From positions 384,758 through 448,757 of the forward strand of contig NW_003101666.1 of NCBI RefSeq assembly GCF_000003855.2: DNA of 64,000 nt. The letters are read 5' to 3'. The stretch comes from Blastomyces gilchristii SLH14081 (Eukaryota > Ascomycota > Eurotiomycetes > Onygenales > Ajellomycetaceae). The notes below the pieces were generated by a model. That model was not told where the DNA came from, searched no databases, and saw nothing but the letters and a program-made list of their open reading frames with translations. Positions 63,718 to 64,000 of the stretch are shown here, one piece after another (position 1 is the stretch's first letter; every line of letters begins with the position of its first letter). The position numbers and the translations under genes were made by a program.

Positions 63718-64000
63718 TATAGTATAATGAAACTAAAGTAGTAACTAGTCAGTAGTATTATATAGAGATAGTTATTAAAAAGCTGTATAAGTAAGCTTAA
63801 CTATTTTATTTAAATAGCAAGCTTGTAGACTACAGAGTTATTGCAAGAATATCACAGATATAATACTTAGTATACTAAGAAGATTGTATAAGAAACACAG
63901 TAACTCTTATATATCTTTCAGTAGAAGAAAAACAAATCACTGATTTTTTTAATAAGAAATCAGCATCTAGCTATTCTATATAGATAATGAGTGAATACTC
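63718..64000 (-). repeat. A2 5' LTR (partial, continues outside window)
   Basis: About 283 bases aligning with 1502-1790 of the 3' LTR. This is the inner edge of this LTR and it is strongly mutated (for example TGTAACGTGGCGG has become TATAGTATAATGA), whereas the same bases at 1502 are intact. To its left, 63530-63717 is the primer-site and leader region; it matches 52920-53108 in A1. Confidence 0.85.

Larger units (their letters stand above)
1502..64000 (-). mobile_element. Element A2: Ty3/gypsy chromovirus, outermost element (right end outside window)
   Basis: LTR retrotransposon in minus orientation that hosts almost everything else. Its 3' LTR is at 1502-2044 and its 5' LTR starts at 63718 and continues past the window. 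Its own sequence lies at 1502-4347, 42346-44455 and 61373-64000. Joining these across the TSDs of the two intruders gives sequence collinear with A1, for instance across the L3 TSD ATTACTTCTGAG and the B2 TSD ATAAT. Removing the intruders leaves about 7.6 kb, matching A1 (7.8 kb). All coding parts are destroyed by C-to-T and G-to-A changes. The outer TSD cannot be checked because the right end is missing. Confidence 0.9.

Noticed and set aside
1640..64000. CRISPR arrays, bacterial operons, rRNA genes
   Set aside because: No regularly spaced repeats, operon-like gene runs or rRNA motifs. The repeats present are LTRs, LINEs, SINEs and AAT microsatellite tails.

Overview
The window looks like a repeat block from a filamentous ascomycete (Pezizomycotina). 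Bases 1-1501 are ordinary, roughly balanced GC sequence carrying the 5' part of a fungal-type 7-TM (rhodopsin-like) membrane protein gene on the minus strand. From about 1640 to the end the DNA is very AT-rich, almost free of CG, CC and GG, and built from retrotransposons wrecked by C-to-T / G-to-A transitions, as expected of a repeat-induced point mutation (RIP)-like process. I see no intact gene in the AT-rich part. There is one assembly gap (29065-29358).

Nearly all of 1502-64000 resolves into nested insertions with target-site duplications (TSDs) at almost every boundary. The outermost is A2, a minus-strand Ty3/gypsy chromovirus (3' LTR 1502-2044; 5' LTR from 63718, running off the window). 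It holds two large insertions. Left arm: LINE copy L3 (4348-42345, plus) contains LINE copy L2 (4491 to about 35330, minus), which contains gypsy element C (4775-27971, minus), which contains chromovirus B1 (6786-14034, minus) and LINE copy L1 (19857-27507, minus). Right arm: chromovirus B2 (44456-61372, minus) contains a tRNA-headed SINE S1 (47894-48782) and, inside its right LTR, a second family-A element A1 (52386-61136, plus); A1 contains a MITE-like insertion D (55361-56291), which contains a second SINE S2 (55484-55901, minus). Both arms are five levels deep, counting A2.

Subtracting the inner elements leaves consistent family lengths: A1 about 7.8 kb and A2 about 7.6 kb visible; B1 7.25 kb and B2 7.26 kb; L1 7.65 kb and L2 7.64 kb; C about 8.3 kb. 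This supports both the boundaries and the assembly.

The main biology is in how the elements interact. L2 inserted into the 5' UTR of its own relative L3 and has an inverted 5' end whose breakpoint matches the target position, as twin priming guided by self-homology would produce. S1 combines a tRNA-like head with about 300 bp of the LINE 3' end, so it is probably mobilised by that LINE. The mutation footprint spares the outer 50-130 bp of inserted elements and leaves C in CA and CT contexts, unlike textbook CpA-directed RIP.
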